Positions 34,423 to 44,998 of a DNA stretch of 64,000 bases are shown here, piece after piece. How positions within the stretch are numbered: the first letter of the stretch is position 1; each line of letters begins with the position of its first letter. A program made the translations under genes and the position numbers. The DNA is from Haliclona indistincta (taxonomy: Eukaryota; Porifera; Demospongiae; Haplosclerida; Chalinidae): NCBI GenBank assembly GCA_964017065.1, contig OZ024787.1:3111921-3175920 (forward strand), read 5' to 3'. The notes under the pieces are model-generated. The model had not been told where the DNA came from. It saw only the letters and a list, made by a program, of their open reading frames with translations, and made no database searches.

Positions 34423-36692
34423 AGATGACGAAACACGGTTTTCACCGTTTCCAGGTTCGTCACTTTAGTAACAATTTCGAGCAATCTCCTTGCTACTGTA
34501 AGATGGGGATTTAAGTGTCTTTTGACGTATACAATTCACGACCAAGCGAAATATCAGCGTTTGAACGCTAATACATTGTATGTAGCCGCCATCTTGTTTT
34601 CTCGTTCAACCCTACATAGGGAGGCACGGTAGTGCCTCCCTAATTGTAAGTATCACATTAGCGATGCAGTCTATAGGTATATGTACATGTAGTACTAGAT
34701 GCAAGTAGTTTGATCCAGCATAACTGTTACTGTGCAAAGCTAGCGGATGATGTAGTGATACATGTCGGTAACTGTAAGTACAAAATACAAGTTTTCATTT
34801 CTGAACAGAGATAATTTTTTCTCCCATAATAAGACGATAGTGTCAGCCACTGTCTTATCTCATAGATTCAATCACTTTGTGACTGACTCAAAATGATCAC
34901 TGTTAAAATGTCAGTTACTCATAAAAATAATGACTATCACACAGTGATTGTGTCTGTTACTAAAGGTGATTGAATCTATTAGAGATTGTACATATGCCGG
35001 AATGACACAGTCACTGTACATGAGGCTTGTTAAATAACTGCAGCCGGCTTGATTCAAATCACTACTGATCTTGAACTGGGAGTAATATCATAGATTAATA
35101 CTTAAGGAGTCACGGTAGTGACTCCCTATGGGCTACATACAATGTATTAGCGTTCAAACACTGATATTTCGCTTGGTGATGAATTGTATACGTCCAAAGA
35201 CACTTAGATCTACTCTCTGGCTATGCCCCATCTCACAGTAGCAAGGAGATTGCTCGAAATTGTTACTTAAGTGACGACCTGGAAACGGGGAAAATCGACT
35301 TTCGTCATCTTCGTTTTCTTTTTTTCTTTCTTTCTTCCTTCCTTCCTTCCTTCCTTCCTTCCTTCCTTCCTTCCTTCCTTCCTTCCTTCCTTCCTTCCTT
35401 CCTTCCTTCCTTCCTTCCCTCCCTCCCTCCCTCCCTCCCTCCCTCCCTCCCTCCCTCCCTCCCTCCCTCCCTCCCTCCCTCCCTCCCTCCCTCCCGTCCG
35501 TCCGTCCGTCCGTCCGTCCGTCCGTCCGTCCGTCCGTCCGTCCGTCCGTCCGTCCGTCCGTCCGTCCGTCCGTTTGTCCGTCCCCCGTTTGTCCGTCCTC
35601 CCTCCCTCCCTCCCTCCCTCCCTCCCTCCCTCCCTCCCTCCTTCCCTCCCTCCCTCCCTCCCTCCCTCCCTTCCTTCCTTCCTTCCTTCCTTCCTTCCTT
35701 CATTTCTTTCTTTCTTTCTTTCTTCAACTCGCCTAGCGCCTTTACGCGAGCAGTGTCGAGACCAAAACACCAACGAACAGTCGTGAAATTCTCCTGGCAT
35801 TTGCCTTTTGAAATTTTTTGCCCAGTGGGAGTCATGTGACTTCCCGTGGAATATCCAGATATACCACAGAAAATCACATGATTTCCCGTGGAATATCCAG
35901 TTATTCCACAGGAAATCATGTGACTTTCCATGGTATATCTGAAATACACCACTGGCGGTGCCTTTGAAAATAAGGCTTCCTATGGTACAACGATGGTTAT
36001 ACCAAGAAAAGGAGGGCAAGACAGGATCTAAATCACCGCGGAAACGGATGGTATAGATGTGACCCGAGCGCGAAGCGCGAGGGCATCTATTTCGGTCACT
36101 TCCAAGGTGATTTAAATCCAGTTTTGCCCGACTGCATGCTTCATGGTATAAGGTATTTACACCATGTTGCGCTTTCAGGTAAGCTTCCAAAGACTACCAA
36201 GCACCGAAACAAACCCTCTGCTGTTGCAAGAAGCCAGTAGTGTCGCCGTTTCCATCATCGAACGACGCTGATCGAATAACAGCGCGTCGTTTGAACTCAT
36301 AAGTTAGTGACGACGCTTCAGTTTACTATGTGTAGAAGCGCTACTTTAATTTGGGTCTCATTACATGCGCTTAATCATGGAGAAGCTAACTACGACGTAT
36401 AAGTGCGTGTGTCAAATCTTTTTCCGAGCTACATGTACGACAGTATAACTGTTTTGTTCACAACGGAAGAGGCCATCTTTAACCCTTTAATTGCTGAATT
36501 ATTTCGTCCAAATTTTGACGTGCTCTAAACTGGTAGTTGTAGTAACGTGACTCGTAACTTAGAGGACTGAATTAGCTGGGATCAAAATTCTAATATCAAA
36601 TCACGACACACAGTATTTAAACAGTGAGAGGAACAATGACTACAACACTACATGACATAAATACAAGAGGTGACAGACTGACTGACTACAAC
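34423..36692. repeat. Second copy of the about 2.3-kb duplication
   Basis: Starts right after the gap within the fold-back element's left arm and repeats 31913-34222. It then continues uninterrupted into the rest of the LTR and the Ty3/gypsy remnant. See the finding on contig overlap. Confidence 0.85.
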
Positions 36693-36720
36693 AAGACAAG
36701 AAATAACAAACATTACTACA
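36538..36720 (-). repeat. 3' LTR of the Ty3/gypsy element
   Basis: 183 bp, TG...CA ends in inverted TGTAGTAA/TTACTACA. It matches 38597-38779 with about one difference noticed (CAAATCACG versus CAATTCACG). A 155-bp piece also ends the first contig at 34068-34222. Confidence 0.88.
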
Positions 36721-36806
36721 TCACCTCTCTCTTAAAAAAAAAGAAAAGATTGAACTGTTCAGTCACTGACACTAATTCAAAAGAAAAATACAAATCAAAA
36801 TCAAAA

Positions 36807-38547
36807 TCATAAATGCATGTAAGTGTCAGAGAAACGATCAGGTTCCTTACGAATCCTCCTCGGGTAACGACTTGGTGGTGGTGTCAACGATGGCGATTTC
36901 GGAGGAGTTCGTGGGGGCGGTGAAATCTTAGGTGACCGGGGTGAAGGAGAAGAATCAGCAGGTGGAGGAGCTGGTGGCACAATGGGTGCTTTAGGGTATG
37001 GAGCCGAATCTTCCTGCCCATCAGGTGGTGACGACAAACGAAGATGGTCAACATGTCGTTTCCACAGTAGTCCATCTAGTACTTTGACTACATATGTCAG
37101 TGGGCCTTTTTTGCTGAACAATGACCCCTGGAATCCAAGCTGTTGGAGCAGTAGGTCTCTTATCTCTGACCATGACATGCTGTAGATCCAGAGTAGAAAA
37201 TGATTTTCCACCTGCAAGGGTAGCAAAAAGATATTTAGGAGAGGGGAGAGGGTACTGTTCTATATCCATCTGGGGATTGATGGTCATCTTGTAGTCCCCA
37301 CAGATACGGAAACGACCGTCCTTCTTAGGCACAGTGACAATTGGTGCAGCCCAGTTGCTATGAGAGACTTTGGTGATGATTCCTTTCAATTCCAGAGCAT
37401 CCAACTCCAGGTCGATAGCATCCTTGATAGCGAAGGGTATAAGGAGCGGGCTTTGCAGAACTTGGGTTTTGCATCTGAGCTGACATGAAGCTTGGCTTGC
37501 AGTGGCTGCATCTCACCATTGGCGGACTCGGTCATGATGGTACCAAGCTCATCATTGAAGAGGTCTGGAAAATTGGTGAGGAGACTGTTCACAGAAGAAC
37601 TCCCTTTGGCGTAGACTGCAGAGATAGATTTCCAGTCTAGCACAACATGTGGTAACCAGTTCCTTCCCAGGAGTGTTGGACCGTCTGGAGAGACTACAGT
37701 GAGGGAAAGAGATTTTTGTTCACTGCAATTATACACAACATTAACTGTCATCTCTCCAACCACCTCGACTTGATCACCAGTGTAGGATTTCAGTCTCACG
37801 TTCGATGCGTGAAGAGAAGCATCAGGAAAGAGATAATTGTTGTTGACGCTTAGACATGATGGTGACTGCGGCTCCAGTATACAACTCCATTCGTACTGGC
37901 TTGTCATTGAGCAGCAACTCCACCTCTATTGGCTTTGCTGTCCTGGCACCAAGAACGAAAATTTGAGATACACGCAGATCGTCAGAATCGCTGCTGTCGT
38001 CTTGTTTCACAAGGTTCTGTCGTTGAGGATTGCGACCTCCACCTCGTTTCTTCTTCGGTTGACGGCAAACCGTAGCGATATGTCCAACTTTGTCACAACG
38101 ATGACAGCGAGCATCCTGGAAGCGGCAGTGTTGAGGGTCGTGGTTAGTTTTTCCACACCTGAAACATTGACGGCGAGAAGGGTGCTTGCTCGGCCGCTGA
38201 TCAACTTTGTGGATAGGCTCTACTGGATCATGACACTTGAAACCTTTAGCACTCTCGGCAGCGGTTTCCATAGCTGAGGCTATCTCCAATGTGCGCTTGA
38301 GATCCAACGCGTCCTCTGTAAGCAGGCGTCTCTGAATCACTTCACTACGAAGTCCACAGACAATTCTATCTCTGAGGGCTTCCTCCAGATATTCAGCATT
38401 GAACGAACATTTAGCAGCCATGCGGCGCAACTCTGCGACATACTCCGATAAGGATTCTCCTTCTCTCTGGTTCCTCCTGTTGAAATGGAATCTCTGGGTG
38501 ATAACCAAAGGTTCGGGCTCAAAGTGTTTCTTTAACAGAACGACCAA
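36807..38547 (-). pseudogene. gag-pol remnant of the Ty3/gypsy element
   Basis: Three overlapping frames on the minus strand. The gag part carries two CCHC zinc knuckles (CFRCGKTNHDPQHC and CHRCDKVGHIATVC). The protease follows with MELYTGAAVT, where Tyr replaces the catalytic Asp of the D-S/T-G motif, then a frameshift (about 37840). RT opens with VPKKDGRFRICGDYK and FSTLDL, then jumps directly to the tail of pol (DGLLWKRHVDHLR and a Pro-rich end). The YxDD core, RNase H and integrase are deleted. The gag N-terminus is also missing, cut close to the primer-binding site. It is non-functional. Confidence 0.9.
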
Positions 38548-38596
38548 ATCATCATAGTCTTGTCCTGTGGCTTATCCCATCCTCGTCGCCAAACTA

Positions 38597-38779
38597 TGTA
38601 GTAACGTGACTCGTAACTTAGAGGACTGAATTAGCTGGGATCAAAATTCTAATATCAATTCACGACACACAGTATTTAAACAGTGAGAGGAACAATGACT
38701 ACAACACTACATGACATAAATACAAGAGGTGACAGACTGACTGACTACAACAAGACAAGAAATAACAAACATTACTACA
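38597..38779 (-). repeat. 5' LTR of the Ty3/gypsy element
   Basis: 183 bp, partner of 36538-36720, flanked on the outer side by the target duplication GTAGT. Confidence 0.88.
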
Positions 38780-39307
38780 GTAGTTGTCTTGCAATTTTCT
38801 CCACCATCCCATCCCGTACGCTAGCTGTTCCAAAATTTTACGACCATGTGCTAAACTCCAAGTTGGCCACTCCCACTTCGGAAATGAAGCCACTTAAGTG
38901 TTGCGGCCTCGTAATTTTTAGCTGATTTTGGTCTTCGTCTAGCCATGGTGAATAATACAAAAACCTGGTGGTGTCCAGTTGAGCAAACAGGACAGTTTAG
39001 ACCATAGTCAATGCAAAGTGTGTGTGTCTGGGCATACTGAAGCCACAAAAATGCAAAAAAAAATCGCCCCGGCGCTTAGCGTCTTTCGGTTCCGCTCTAC
39101 AAGATACAAACCTAAGTCAATCTTCGGTCACAGTAGTGTTTTAGTTGAATAAGCGCGAGAAACAATTTTCGTTTTTTTATGAAAATCCCATTCTACACTT
39201 TGGCTTAATTAGAGATTTCTGAGGCACTCTACACACTATTTATGATGTCCAATGTGGGTGGTACTATTTATGACGCCTAAAGGCGTCATTAGGGGTTAAA
39301 GGGTTAA

Positions 39308-40013
39308 AGTGGGGGGAGCAAAGTCTATCGCCGGTGTGATAAGTGAAATTGGAGGTATAATTAGTGAAATAAATCACCTCGTTTTGAGCAATCTGATTGG
39401 TCAGAAACAATGATAAGTAATAATTATAGTGTTGTTTTGTTGCAGTAAAGGCTAGATTCTCTGACTTTCATTTTTCATTGCGGACCCTCATCGGGTACGA
39501 TGGGAATGTCAGCTTTTGAGAAGTTACGGGAGCAGCAGTGAAGCGAGGCTAGGTCTGGAGATCCTTTGTATCTACAAATTATTCGAAAAAAGTCCTCTCT
39601 GCAGAGGCTACAGAAGCCTTTGTAGATCATGCAACTCGATCGTAGTGATAGTATTATACTACAATGTCTGTGATAATGTTGTTTTAATACATTGCATAAA
39701 TGGGTATTAGAATGTGGCCTGATTACGCGTCGCAAAATACATGCACATGGCTAGCATGCGTTTCTGGGCAAAACTGCTGGCTGTAATACGGAGGTGGCCG
39801 GATTACAGCATAGTCTACTGCATACTTCTGTATGGTGAACGTCAGTTCGGGAGCCTCCTCTTCTGGCTGTGTGACCGGCTAATTCAGGTGACTGCTTAGA
39901 TAGGTTTGACTGTACGCTGGCTATAGCACCTAAACAGCCTACTCCCAAATTAAAGTTATTTAACTTAAGGGTATAGAATCTCGCAATCACTGACTACCAC
40001 TGGGAGCAGCGTG
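39308..40013. other. Spacer right of the piggyBac/LTR nest
   Basis: No supported gene or clear repeat. The sequence leads into the small two-exon gene that starts at 40014 and would contain its promoter. Confidence 0.4.
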
Positions 40014-40347
40014 ATGGCATTACTACCTCGCCAATTAAAAGCTCAGGCCGTTTGTGACCGTTATGGCGTTGTCGAGGTGAAAAGTACGACAACTACTCTA
40101 TATCACGACAGGTTTAACACTCGGGTCGAGAAATTTACAGGAATTGACCAGCGTGGTCGTGTTGCAGTGCGGGGGAAACGTGTAAAGGAACATTACCGTT
40201 CTTTGAATGCGGTGAGCAATATATAACTATGATAGTTGAGCAAAATTAATGCAGGTTGGGACAGTGCTATATCAATAAGTCTTTCCTTTTCCATTCATGC
40301 AGCCTCCCCAGAGACCAAGAAACTACAATCATGTAGGTGAGTCCTGA
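40014..40347 (+). CDS. Small two-exon gene of unknown function
   Basis: Exon 1 (40014-40211) encodes MALLPRQLKAQAVCDRYGVV and continues to KRVKEHYRSLNA, with a canonical GTGAGC donor. Exon 2 starts at 40303 after TTTTCCATTCATGCAG and encodes PPQRPRNYNHV. Reading on gives a stop 11 bp after a possible GTGAGT donor, so the product is either 80 aa (stop at 40345-40347) or continues into exons I cannot place. The sequence is basic and well balanced, and the coding side is free of repeats. A fold-back repeat begins about 10 bp later. I do not recognise the family. It could be the 5' part of a longer gene disrupted by repeats. Confidence 0.5.
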
Positions 40348-40358
40348 AGCATATTAGG

Positions 40359-40905
40359 GAGGCACGGTAGTGACTCCCTATGTAGGGATGAACGAGAAAA
40401 CAAGATGGCGGCTGCATACAATGTATTAGCATTCAAACGCTGGTATTTCGCCTGGTGATGCATTTTATAGATGCTTTCCGCGTGAAGGCGTGAAGGAATG
40501 TTCGCACCACTAGCAATGAGAAAGTGACGCGTATTTGCGTGTCATGACGAGGTACCCGCCTACTGAAGGTCAATCAACACCTCGTACGAGGTGTTGATTG
40601 ACCTTCAGTAGGCGGGTACCTCGTAATGACACGCAATTAGACGCAAACAATTGACGCCCTGTAGGCGGGTATCTCGTCATGACACGCAAATACGCGTCAC
40701 TTTCTCATTGCTAGCGGTGCGAACATTCCTTTACGCCTCCACGCGGAAAACATCTATACGTCCAAAGACACTTAGATCTGCTCTGGCGTTGCCCCATCTT
40801 ACAGTAGCAAGGAGATTGCTCGAAATTGTTACTAACGAGCAGTGCCGAGACCAAAACACCCACGAACAGTCGTGAAATTCTTCTGGCATGTGCCTTTTGA
40901 ACTTT
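40359..40905. mobile_element. Single-arm copy of the fold-back family, carrying a nested palindrome
   Basis: Begins GGGAGGCACGGTAGTGACTC, followed by AACAAGATGGCGGC and the ATACAATGTATTAGC block. After an internal insertion it resumes with CGTCCAAAGACACTTAGATC and ends at AGTCGTGAAATTC and TGTGCCTTTTG. It lacks the opposite arm and the microsatellite. Confidence 0.65.
40470..40754. mobile_element. 285-bp palindromic element with TATA target duplication
   Basis: Ends GATGCTTTCCGCGTG and, inverted, GATGTTTTCCGCGTG. It is flanked by TATA (40466-40469 and 40755-40758), inside the repeat described at 40359-40905. Its centre is a perfect 78-bp palindrome (40547-40624). Confidence 0.75.
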
Positions 40906-41309
40906 GTTTTTAGCGTAACGGCGATATAAATTCCACGATTTCTCGATTGTAATCCATTGTCAGCTTAGTGTTAGACGCCATTGTTGTGATTGCGCAATAC
41001 GCACGTGACCAAGCAGCTAGAGTATTTTTTCCGCGCAGTATCGATCAATATCACGGAGAGCACATACCCGGCATTTGCCTGGAGTCTTTGAAAAACGGTA
41101 AGCTCGTGTAGGATTGCCATTCTGCGCTTGCCAGATAGTTATAACCGACGTATTATGGGTCTACAAACAAGTGTGGGCGGGGCTCGTATGCACTGCATGC
41201 ATGCGTAGGTGACTAGGCAGAGCTGATATATACAGCATAAACCATACTTCCCGTCACATCAAAGGCACCGCCAGGTGCGTTATAAGCCATAACTACCTGC
41301 ACGCGCAAA

Positions 41310-41773
41310 ATGGCGTCGCACGACGATCGACTACGGGTTCCACCGAGCCTCGTGACAGTAAGAAATGGATTATACAATATAAACCATGGCTTCTAGGTTT
41401 TTATCAGCAATATGAGACCCTCGCCCTTGATATCAGCCCTCGGCTTCGCCTCGGGCTGATATCTCGGGCTCGGGTCTCATATTAGAGAATTTTAGTTTGC
41501 CGTTTCCGGTAAACGTGGGACAGTGTGGGGCATCACGTGATCCCATCCATACGTGTCTTGCTTGACGTTGACACGCGTGGATCAGCACTGTTGATACGCG
41601 GGCAGTGTAGTGGAAGTGCACAGTTGATACGCGGGCACGGCCGGGCATGTCACACTTTTCTATTCCCAATCTTTCGCCTTTCTCTTTTGTAGAACCAAAT
41701 GCAGACAGAAAGTGTAGCATCTCGATCTAGATCTTCTGCTTCACTATCCGAAGACACATTCTCGACCAGCATA
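41310..41773 (+). CDS. Two possible exons of an unknown gene
   Basis: Exon a (41310-41357) begins at an ATG in GCAAAATGGCG and encodes MASHDDRLRVPPSLVT before GTAAGA. Exon b (41693-41773) follows TTTCTCTTTTGTAG and encodes NQMQTESVASRSRSSASLSE and on to a GTAAGC donor. Phases agree (both 0), and the acceptor has a good pyrimidine tract. Downstream exons were not found, and the intron contains repeat sequence. The product is Ser/Arg-rich with no recognised domain. It may be a real gene broken up by transposons or a chance pairing. Confidence 0.35.
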
Positions 41774-42411
41774 GTAAGCAACTCTAACACGTCGTCTGAA
41801 TCACGCCTAACATAAAGCACAGTTAAGCTGCACAGTCAGTAACAGCAACTTACTTGGATCCAGTCGACATATTCGTCACTAAAGCAGTCGAAGCCGAGCT
41901 ATCTACAGTATGTCAAAATAAAAACGCTAAGTAGCGAAGCGCAATTACTGCGCAGGTACGGGCGAATCTCCAGCCCAGTCCCCACGCACAGTAACTGGAC
42001 TAGTACGAAGTGCGTGCGCAACGAATTGATCTGGAGGCCATCGATCAGCTAGCTTGAGAAGAACAGTAAGTACTGAGGAACAGCGTGCTTCAGAACTAAC
42101 ACCGCAAAGAAAGTGCGCTTGCGCTGCTGTAGTGCGTGCGTTAATCGCGTACGTGTGTGGGCAGGGATGTACGCGTGCAGCGCCAGCCAGCGAAGTTCGG
42201 TACGGTTCGTGGGGAACGAAGCGCGAAGGAACTTCGCCCGTATTAAGAAAGAACTTACGCAGTAACTGCGCTTCGCTACTTAGCGTTTTTATTTTGACAT
42301 ACTGTAGGCCAGCCGTTCGTTGGGCATGAACTAAAATTCTCTTCGCGTGAATTCGCCACGTGTAGGAGTTACCCGTTTCCCCGCATCCCGGAAACGCCAA
42401 ACTAAAATTCT
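41484..42411. mobile_element. TIR element (AGAGAATTTTAGTTTG ends) enclosing a mariner-like MITE
   Basis: Inverted termini AGAGAATTTTAGTTTGCCG and TTTCCGG at 41484-41510 and 42378-42411. An outer inverted pair (ATAAACCATG and TCAGCAAT) surrounds these, so the block is nested in another repeat. Near the left outer side lies a hairpin GATATCAGCCC..GGGCTGATATC (41437-41465). Exon b above lies within this block, which weakens it as a host exon. Confidence 0.55.
41906..42304. mobile_element. mariner-like MITE, TA-flanked, about 50-bp TIRs
   Basis: A 399-bp element with ends CAGTATGTCAAAATAAAAAC and its exact inverse, continuing through GCTAAGTAGCGAAGCGCA. It is flanked by TA at 41904-41905 and 42305-42306. 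TA duplication and CAG[TN]-type ends fit Tc1/mariner non-autonomous elements. Confidence 0.85.
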
Positions 42412-42530
42412 CTATTGCTGATAACCACCCGGAAGTCATGGTTTATATATTACATAACAATTTTAGCTACAAGTTTAAGGTGGCGGGATACCAAAATTAA
42501 TGATATTCATGATTAACTGGGTACTGTTAT

Positions 42531-42990
42531 TTTCACGACAAGACTGAACTTGGTGGCTGCTTTTTGCACTCAGTCTTACTCGCGCTGTCTCTAGGACCTG
42601 ATTAATGTAAGTTTCGAGCCTATGTTCCCCGCCGTCGCGAAGCTACAAGACCGACCATCGCGAGGAGGTTTGTGCAGTTTTTATCGAGTTGCATGCTAAA
42701 CGAAGACGACGATGGCGTTCGATCGTGTATCTAACGAACAAAAGAGAGATATCGAAAAAGCATCACTGAAGTCCTAGATCCTGGGGTGGTAAGCGTGCTC
42801 ATGTAGCTGTAAGCTCTTCGTTTAGCATGCAACTCGATAAAAACTGCACAAACCTCCTCGCGATGGTCGGTCTTGTAGCTTCGCGACGGCGGGGAACATA
42901 GGCTCGAAACTTACATTAATCAGGTCCTAGAGACAGCGCGAGTAAGACTGAGTGCAAAAAGCAGCCACCAAGTTCAGTCTTGTCGTGAAA
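42531..42990. mobile_element. Fold-back element with about 175-bp arms
   Basis: Arms 42531-42705 and 42820-42990 are near-perfect inverses, from TTTTCACGACAAGACTGAAC to TGCATGCTAAACGAAG. The core of about 115 bp has no coding potential. It truncates the left end of the piggyBac-like copy ii. Confidence 0.85.
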
Positions 42991-43552
42991 ATTTGTCTAG
43001 CAATTTTCTACAGCATGCAGTACGCTAGCTGTTCCAAACTAGCACTGTTTTTACCTGGCATGTCAAAGTTTACGACCATGTACTAAAATCTGAGTTGGCC
43101 ACTCCCACTTCAGAACTGAAGCCACTTAAGTGCTGCGGCTTCGTCATTTTTCAGCCAATTTTGGTCTTCATTTAGCCCTGGTGACTGATACAAAAACCTG
43201 GTGGTGTCCAGGTGAGCAAACAGCACAGTTTAGACCATATTCTATGCCAAAGTATGCATTTCCGGGCATCCTGAAGCCCTAAAAATGCCGAAAGCGGCGA
43301 GGGGTTCCGCCCCTTCGAACCCCGGGTTAAAGGGGGGACACCCCCTTTAAAAATCCCCCCGTTCTATATATTTTAGTGGGGAGGGCGCGGCGAAAAACAG
43401 TGGGTTTTTCAGGTAAAGTTATCTTCTGCAATTAAACTTGATTTGACCTTTCTAGAGCACTTTTCACACTACATTTTTTTGTATTTATGACATCTAGAGT
43501 AGGTGGAGTCAATTATGACGCCTTAAGGCGTCAATAGCCTATAAAGGGTTAA
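42991..43552. mobile_element. piggyBac-like MITE, copy ii (left end lost)
   Basis: Shares CAATTTTCTACAGCATGCAG, GAGTTGGCCACTCCCACTT, GGTTCGAAGG-like blocks and GACGCCTTAAGGCGTC with the other copies. It ends AAAGGGTTAA at 43552. The left terminus is replaced by the fold-back at 42531-42990. Confidence 0.75.
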
Positions 43553-43731
43553 GTGGCGGGTTACCGTTTTAATGAGATTCATGACTTTACAAATGGCTAT
43601 TTTTTGCCAAGTCTATCTGTGCAGACGGAGTTGCAGTGTGCGCTTTTTTTGTCTATAGATAGGCATCGATAATAGCAAGTTTCAGCCACGTAGTGTTCGC
43701 CATCACGGAACGACGAGCTCGCCATGTGAAG

Positions 43732-44998
43732 TGTCACGGAATTTTTGGTCCGCGGAAATTTTGGTCCGGCGGACCAAAATTACCGGTAAAAATGGTCCGC
43801 CCGGACTAAATTTTCCTGGAAAAATTGGTCCGACTCTGAAATATTTGGTCCGGGGTGCGGACCAAGATTACCGGTAAAAATTGTCCGCCCGGACCAATTT
43901 TTCCAGTGCTACCATTGCTGCTAACTTTGCTTCGACCAATCAGACGTTTTCGTCGGCCATAGTCGCTACAAAGTAATGTGACTGATTAGAACAGGCTGTC
44001 ATGCACTCATTGGCAGCACATTTTATCTTCGCACGCGGCTCAGTCGGCGCTAGCGTGGTAAGACAGCCGATTCACCATGGAACAAGGACCGTCAGGAAAT
44101 CAAATGGAAGTGATTATGACGACGAGGAAGATGAACATCTTGTTGAACTCGCCTATCACTAGTACTGTGTCGCCAATCAGGGGCATATCAAGAGGAATAC
44201 AGCGATGGTCAATATATAAAGGCGAAGAAGTACGAAGTTGGAGGAGACAAGCATAAGATTGAATTTTCAGCTGTTTGACATGAGGCATCATCTTCCACAG
44301 TGTTTGGTGGTCAATCGACTTTCCCACGACAAGAAAGGAAGAGAGTGGAGGAGTGCTATACCGTGGCACCGGGTTCCGCCGTTCCGGTATATTGAATGTG
44401 CAGAATGCCAGATCACTTCAGCGAGGAAAATGATGATAAAGTGCAGCCATTGTAAACAATGGTATCATCTTGATTTGAGCGTGTTTGCTTCAACTAAGAA
44501 GCGGTGGTACTGTTCACTTTGTAGTTAGTTCATTTTAGTTGAATTTACTGTTGTGGTAAAATGAGTTTGAATTCCTTTTTGCTGACAGACTGTACTATAT
44601 TCATACTAACATGAATTCGTCTGCGGATACATCCATACAGCATAGGCTTGGTGCACTGACAGCCTGATAAACATAAACTTGCAATGAAAGTCTGAAAGAA
44701 GAATGTTGGGCATGAATTTCGTCTTTCCGATCTATGTATTGATCTTAGGGACATTGTAGACTATCTGCCTGAAAGCTCTTCCCTCCGATCAATAGCTATG
44801 CACCGTTATTCATTGTAGAATTGTCTGAGAGCGCTTACGCAACGCTCATTACAGCAGAATGTCTTGATCGCCATGGTCGGACCATTTTTTCCGGAGGCGG
44901 ACCAATTTTACCGGAAATTTTGGTCCGCCGGACCAAAATTTCCACGGTAAAATTGGTCCGCCCGGACCGATTTCACCCGGACCAAAAATCCAGGGACA
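43732..44998. mobile_element. PHD-finger-carrying element with GGTCCG subterminal repeats
   Basis: Ends TGTCACGGAATTTTTGGTCC and, inverted, TGTCCCTGGATTTTTGGTCC. Both ends hold dense arrays of GGTCCG/CGGACC with ATTTTACCGG-type spacers (43745-43905 and 44877-44995). It splits the arm of the surrounding palindrome exactly between GAAG and GA[TA]G, suggesting a 4-bp target duplication. It contains a decayed ORF ending in a PHD finger. Confidence 0.7.
44076..44527 (+). pseudogene. Decayed transposon ORF with C-terminal PHD finger
   Basis: Upstream fragments in shifting frames (for example DYDDEEDEHLVELAYH, then a stop) lead to an open segment with a zinc-binding PHD pattern: YIECAECQ, MIKCSHCKQWYHLDL, RWYCSLCS, then stop at 44527. 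The spacing Cys-x2-Cys ... Cys-x2-Cys ... His ... Cys-x2-Cys fits a PHD/RING-like finger. The upstream part is interrupted, so I call it a broken element protein. The transposase superfamily is not assigned. Confidence 0.6.

Larger units (their letters stand above)
36538..38779 (-). mobile_element. Gutted Ty3/gypsy LTR retrotransposon with GTAGT TSD
   Basis: Two 183-bp LTRs (36538-36720 and 38597-38779) start TGTAGTAA and end TTACTACA. They are flanked by the 5-bp duplication GTAGT (36533-36537 and 38780-38784). In element orientation (minus strand) the 5' LTR is 38597-38779, followed after a few bases by a primer-binding-like TGGCGACGAGGATGGG. A polypurine tract AAGAGAGAGGTGA precedes the 3' LTR. 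Large internal deletions removed the gag start and most of pol. Two nearly identical LTRs imply a fairly recent insertion. Confidence 0.9.
36479..39307. mobile_element. piggyBac-like MITE, copy i, split by an LTR element
   Basis: Begins TTAACCCTTTAA and ends GGGGTTAAAGGGTTAA, that is, TTAA target duplications with a CCC/GGG terminus, as in piggyBac. Removing the LTR retrotransposon (36538-38779 plus one 5-bp duplication) leaves about 582 bp. This agrees with the uninterrupted copies at 46255-46848 and 46845-47449. No transposase. Confidence 0.8.

Noticed and set aside
34154..34484. ORFs spanning the N run
   Set aside because: Unknown bases cannot support a reading frame.
41945..42439. ORFs in the mariner-like MITE
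   Set aside because: They run through TIRs and core of a non-coding 399-bp element without transposase motifs.
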